49,415 bases of DNA from Massilia cavernae (GTDB lineage Bacteria; Pseudomonadota; Gammaproteobacteria; Burkholderiales; Burkholderiaceae_D), in assembly GCF_003590855.1 (NCBI RefSeq), contig NZ_QYUP01000094.1:1-49415 (forward strand), in the 5' to 3' direction. Shown here piece after piece: positions 46,822 to 49,415 of the stretch. The translations under genes were made by a program, and so were the position numbers. Each line of letters begins with the position of its first letter. Positions within the stretch are counted from its first letter, which is position 1. A model generated the notes under the pieces. The model ran no database searches. It was not told where the DNA came from and saw only the letters and a program-made list of their open reading frames with translations.

Positions 46822-48063
46822 ATGAACGACAAGAAGAACTACGGCTTTACCACCACCGTCCTGCACAACGACCGCCGCAAGAACATCGAGCACGGATCGC
46901 TGCACAAGCCGGTCCACAACTCGGTCGCCTTCGGCTATAACGACGCGCGCCAGCTCGCCTCGGTATTCCAGGGCAGGGAGCCGGGCTTCCGTTACGGCCG
47001 CCAGGGCAATCCGACCATCTCCGCACTGGAGGACAAGGTCACGCGCATGGAGGGCGGCGTGGCGACACTGTGCTTCGCCACCGGCATGGGCGCCATCGGC
47101 GCCGTGTTCCAGGCGCTGCTGCGCGCGGGCGACCACGTGGTGTCCTCGTCCTTCCTGTTCGGGAACACCAACAGCCTGTGGCAGACGGTGGCGGGGCAGG
47201 GCGTGGGCGTCGATTTCGTCGACGCCACCGACGTGCGCCATGTCGAAGCGGCGCTCAAGCCCGAGACCCGCATCGTGTTCGTCGAGACCATTGCCAACCC
47301 GCGCACGCAGGTGGCCGACCTGGCGCGCATCGGCAAGCTTTGCCAACAGCGCGGCATTCTCTACGTGGTCGACAACACCATGACCACGCCTTACCTGTTC
47401 CGCCCGAAGGACGTGGGCGCGGGCCTGGTGGTCAATTCGCTGACCAAGTCGATCGGCGGCCATGGCAATGCGCTGGGCGGCGCGCTGACCGACACCGGCG
47501 CCTACGACTGGAACAACTACCCGAACATCGCCGCCAACTACAAGCGCAATCCGCCGGCGCAGTGGGGCATGGCGCAGCTGCGCGCCAAGGCACTGCGCGA
47601 TTTCGGCGCCTCGCTGGGGCCGGAAGCGGCCCACCATATCGCGGTCGGCGCCGAAACGCTGGCGCTGCGCATGGAGCGCACCTGCGCCAATGCGATGGCG
47701 CTGGCGCAGATGCTCGAGGCGGACGACCGCGTCGCGGCCGTGCACTATCCGGGCCTGCCATCGCATCCCCAGCACGCGGTGTCGTCGGAGCTGTTCCGCT
47801 CCTATGGTTCGCTGTTCAGCTTCGAGTTGAAGGACGGCATCGACTGCTTCGATTACCTGGGCCGCCTGGACATCGCCGTCTCGGCCAGCAACTTGGGCGA
47901 CACGCGCACGCTGGTGATCCCGGTGGCGCACACGATCTTCTTCGAGATGGGCGCGGAGCGGCGCGCCAGCATGGGCATCGCGGAGTCCTTGATCCGCGTG
48001 TCTGTAGGTATTGAAGAGACGGACGATCTCGTGGCAGACTTCAGGAACGCGCTCGACGCCTGA
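46822..48063 (+). CDS. metZ: Cys/Met-metabolism PLP enzyme, O-succinylhomoserine sulfhydrylase-like
   Basis: PLP fold-type I gamma-family enzyme of 413 residues, probably making homocysteine from O-acyl-homoserine and sulfide. The PLP lysine is in VNSLTKSIGGHGNA, the phosphate contact FATGMGAI and Tyr-rich RYGRQGNPT are present. The position after purF is typical for MetZ in Burkholderiales; cystathionine gamma-synthase or methionine gamma-lyase are alternatives, so substrate is inference. Confidence 0.9.
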   Translation: MNDKKNYGFTTTVLHNDRRKNIEHGSLHKPVHNSVAFGYNDARQLASVFQGREPGFRYGRQGNPTISALEDKVTRMEGGVATLCFATGMGAIGAVFQALLRAGDHVVSSSFLFGNTNSLWQTVAGQGVGVDFVDATDVRHVEAALKPETRIVFVETIANPRTQVADLARIGKLCQQRGILYVVDNTMTTPYLFRPKDVGAGLVVNSLTKSIGGHGNALGGALTDTGAYDWNNYPNIAANYKRNPPAQWGMAQLRAKALRDFGASLGPEAAHHIAVGAETLALRMERTCANAMALAQMLEADDRVAAVHYPGLPSHPQHAVSSELFRSYGSLFSFELKDGIDCFDYLGRLDIAVSASNLGDTRTLVIPVAHTIFFEMGAERRASMGIAESLIRVSVGIEETDDLVADFRNALDA

Positions 48064-48088
48064 TTCACTCAACTTACGGTTTGGGAAA

Positions 48089-48799
48089 ATGAAGAAATAC
48101 CTGTTCTGCCTTGCGCTGCTGTGCAGCGGCGCCGCACTCGCGGCCGACGACATCGCCACCGCCAACGCGCTGTTTGCCAAGAAGTCCTATCCGCAGGCGC
48201 TGCAGATTTACACCAGGCTGGCCAACGGCGGCAACGTCGAAGCGCAGCAGCACCTGGGCGAGATGTACCTGTATGGCGAGGCGGGGGCGGTCGACCTGGC
48301 CAAGTCGGAAGCTTGGTTCACCAAGGCTGCGGCGAAGGGTAACAAGATCGCGATCGCCTCGCTCGAGATGATGAAGAAGCGCGCCGAGCGCCGTGCCGAC
48401 ATCGAGTACTGGACCTCGAAGTACGACGGCACGGAACTGAAGTCGGGCAAGTACCGCTGCGTGGCGCCGCGCATTCCGGCGCTGTCGAAGCAGAACGACG
48501 AGATCGACGGCCTTGGCGCGAAGATGACGGCGTGGCAGGACTGCTATAACAACTTCGTGCAGAACCTGAATAATTCGTCGCCGCTGACGAAGCTGATTCC
48601 GAAGGATGTAGCGGACCTGATGACCAAGGACGAGCATGAGCAGGCGGCCAAGCACCTGGCTGGCGTGCTGTCGCGGATTGCGGAGGATGCCAAGGTGTCG
48701 TCGAAGCTGGTGCTGGCGGATTTCGCGGCATGGCGCGACGCGACGGACAAGTATGTGTCCGAGCACAATGCGATGGTGAAGGACGCGAAGGCGCGATAG
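48089..48799 (+). CDS. exported Sel1/TPR-like repeat protein
   Basis: Protein of 236 residues with a signal peptide (1-18, LALLCSGAALA-AD) and one Sel1/TPR-like pair (KKSYPQALQIYTRLANGGNVEAQQHLGEMYLYGE, about 31-80). The C-terminal half is helical with two cysteines (KYRCVAPR, WQDCYNNF) and no recognised family. The start at 48089 has GGGAA upstream. Periplasmic location is likely. Confidence 0.85.
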   Translation: MKKYLFCLALLCSGAALAADDIATANALFAKKSYPQALQIYTRLANGGNVEAQQHLGEMYLYGEAGAVDLAKSEAWFTKAAAKGNKIAIASLEMMKKRAERRADIEYWTSKYDGTELKSGKYRCVAPRIPALSKQNDEIDGLGAKMTAWQDCYNNFVQNLNNSSPLTKLIPKDVADLMTKDEHEQAAKHLAGVLSRIAEDAKVSSKLVLADFAAWRDATDKYVSEHNAMVKDAKAR

Positions 48800-48833
48800 C
48801 GCACGCGGTGTTCGGTGGATGCTTCGCTAAGGA

Positions 48834-48883
48834 GTATCCGCTTGCAAGCGGATACCGTTTCGCAGGCGAATCGCATGCGATTC
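48834..48883. repeat. nested palindromes between Sel1 protein and lexA
   Basis: A perfect 22-base palindrome at 48834-48855 (left half GTATCCGCTTG) is followed by a perfect 16-base palindrome GAATCGCATGCGATTC at 48868-48883. A looser outer pair, GTTCGGTGGATGC near 48809-48821 and ATCCGCCGAATG near 48901-48912, encloses them. No T run follows either hairpin. It lies between two convergent genes. Confidence 0.6.
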
Positions 48884-48916
48884 AAAACCCCTGCTGCACC
48901 ATCCGCCGAATGCCGC

Positions 48917-49415
48917 CTAGTGCCAGCTGCGCATCAACCCCACAGCCAGTCCCTCCAGCACAAACTCATCTTCCGCCGGATCGATGCGGATGATCTTGAA
49001 GTCCGGGTTCTCCGGCAGCAGTTCGATAATCTGTCCGGTGCGCTTGTAGCGCTTGACGGTCACTTCCTCGCCAAGCCGCGCCACCACGATCTGCCCGTTC
49101 TTGGCGCTGTCGATCTTCTTCACCGCCAGCAGGTCGCCGTCCATGATGCCGGCGTCGCGCATCGACCATCCGCGCACCCTCAGCAGGAAATCCGGCTTGG
49201 ACGAGAACATGGCCGGGTCGACGCTGTAGGTCGCCTCCACATGCTCCTGCGCCAAAATAGGCGAACCGGCCGCGACGCGACCGACCAGCGGCAGCGACAT
49301 CATCATGACGGCCGGCGCGACCGGCATCGATTCGACGCTGGCGCCGACGAGCCGGATGCCGCGCGAGGTGCCCGGCGAAATTTCGATGGCGCCCTTGCGC
49401 GCCAGCGCCTGCAGG
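48917..49415 (-). CDS. lexA: LexA SOS repressor (N-terminus beyond window)
   Basis: C-terminal 165 codons of LexA. The self-cleavage site Ala-Gly is in VAAGSPILA, the catalytic serine in GWSMRDAG and the lysine in [14 protein letters not shown]. The DNA-binding winged helix lies outside the window except for its end ([10 protein letters not shown]). It is convergent to the Sel1-like gene. Confidence 0.95.
   Translation of the reverse strand, partial: LQALARKGAIEISPGTSRGIRLVGASVESMPVAPAVMMMSLPLVGRVAAGSPILAQEHVEATYSVDPAMFSSKPDFLLRVRGWSMRDAGIMDGDLLAVKKIDSAKNGQIVVARLGEEVTVKRYKRTGQIIELLPENPDFKIIRIDPAEDEFVLEGLAVGLMRSWH

Overview
The window looks like about 49 kb of chromosome from a GC-rich betaproteobacterium, most likely an Oxalobacteraceae member of the Massilia/Duganella/Janthinobacterium type. 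The main pointers are the gene orders leuC-entericidin-leuD-leuB-asd-fimV-truA-trpF-trpB-trpA and accD-folC-SPOR protein-cvpA-purF-metZ, which are typical of Burkholderiales, together with the codon use. No rRNA, tRNA, CRISPR array, integrase or intact insertion sequence was seen. The genus is inference.

Layout. Bases 1-2.0 kb hold a minus-strand operon: gamma-carbonic-anhydrase-like protein, YheO/DauR-type regulator, and a PLP ammonia-lyase cut by the window edge. Bases 2.1-3.7 kb hold a histidine-kinase tail remnant, the AhpC/AhpD peroxide-reducing pair and a 40-residue membrane peptide. Bases 3.9-8.5 kb hold a RecQ-like helicase, a small exported protein, a Crp/Fnr regulator, a NarL-type response regulator and a universal stress protein. 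Bases 8.9-11.6 kb hold cheZ-cheA, joined by a 1-base overlap. Bases 11.8-16.4 kb are leucine and lysine/methionine/threonine precursor biosynthesis (leuC, ecn, leuD, leuB, asd). Bases 16.6-23.0 kb are fimV, truA and trpFBA. Bases 41.6-48.8 kb carry accD, folC, a SPOR protein, cvpA, purF, metZ and a Sel1-type secreted protein, and lexA enters from the right edge on the minus strand.

Between trpA and accD, which are usually neighbours in related bacteria, lies an 18.5-kb minus-strand block (23.0-41.6 kb). It encodes an apparently complete Tad (tight adherence / Flp type IVb) pilus machine. In transcription order: sensor kinase, response regulator, two Flp pilins, TadV/CpaA prepilin peptidase, an AAA+ ATPase, CpaB, secretin RcpA/CpaC, a small lipoprotein, TadG, two TadE-type pseudopilins, CpaE/TadZ, CpaF/TadA, TadB, TadC, a TadD-like TPR lipoprotein with a LytR_C-like tail, and a 755-residue Ig-like (Big_1-type) lipoprotein. 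Many of these genes overlap or nearly touch, so they probably form one operon. The terminal Ig-like lipoprotein is the most interesting candidate for a pilus-linked surface adhesin.

From about 36.69 to 39.81 kb the sequence has single-base insertions and deletions roughly every 10-30 bases. They run through the ATPase 5' part, tadV, both flp genes, the response regulator and the kinase 3' end. The edges of this block do not follow gene borders, while ribosome-binding sites and protein motifs survive when the three frames are read together. I therefore think it is more likely uncorrected sequence than biological decay. Two pilin genes and the prepilin peptidase are hidden by it and were recovered by eye. 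REP-like palindromes lie at the trpA/Tad junction and between ecn and leuD.
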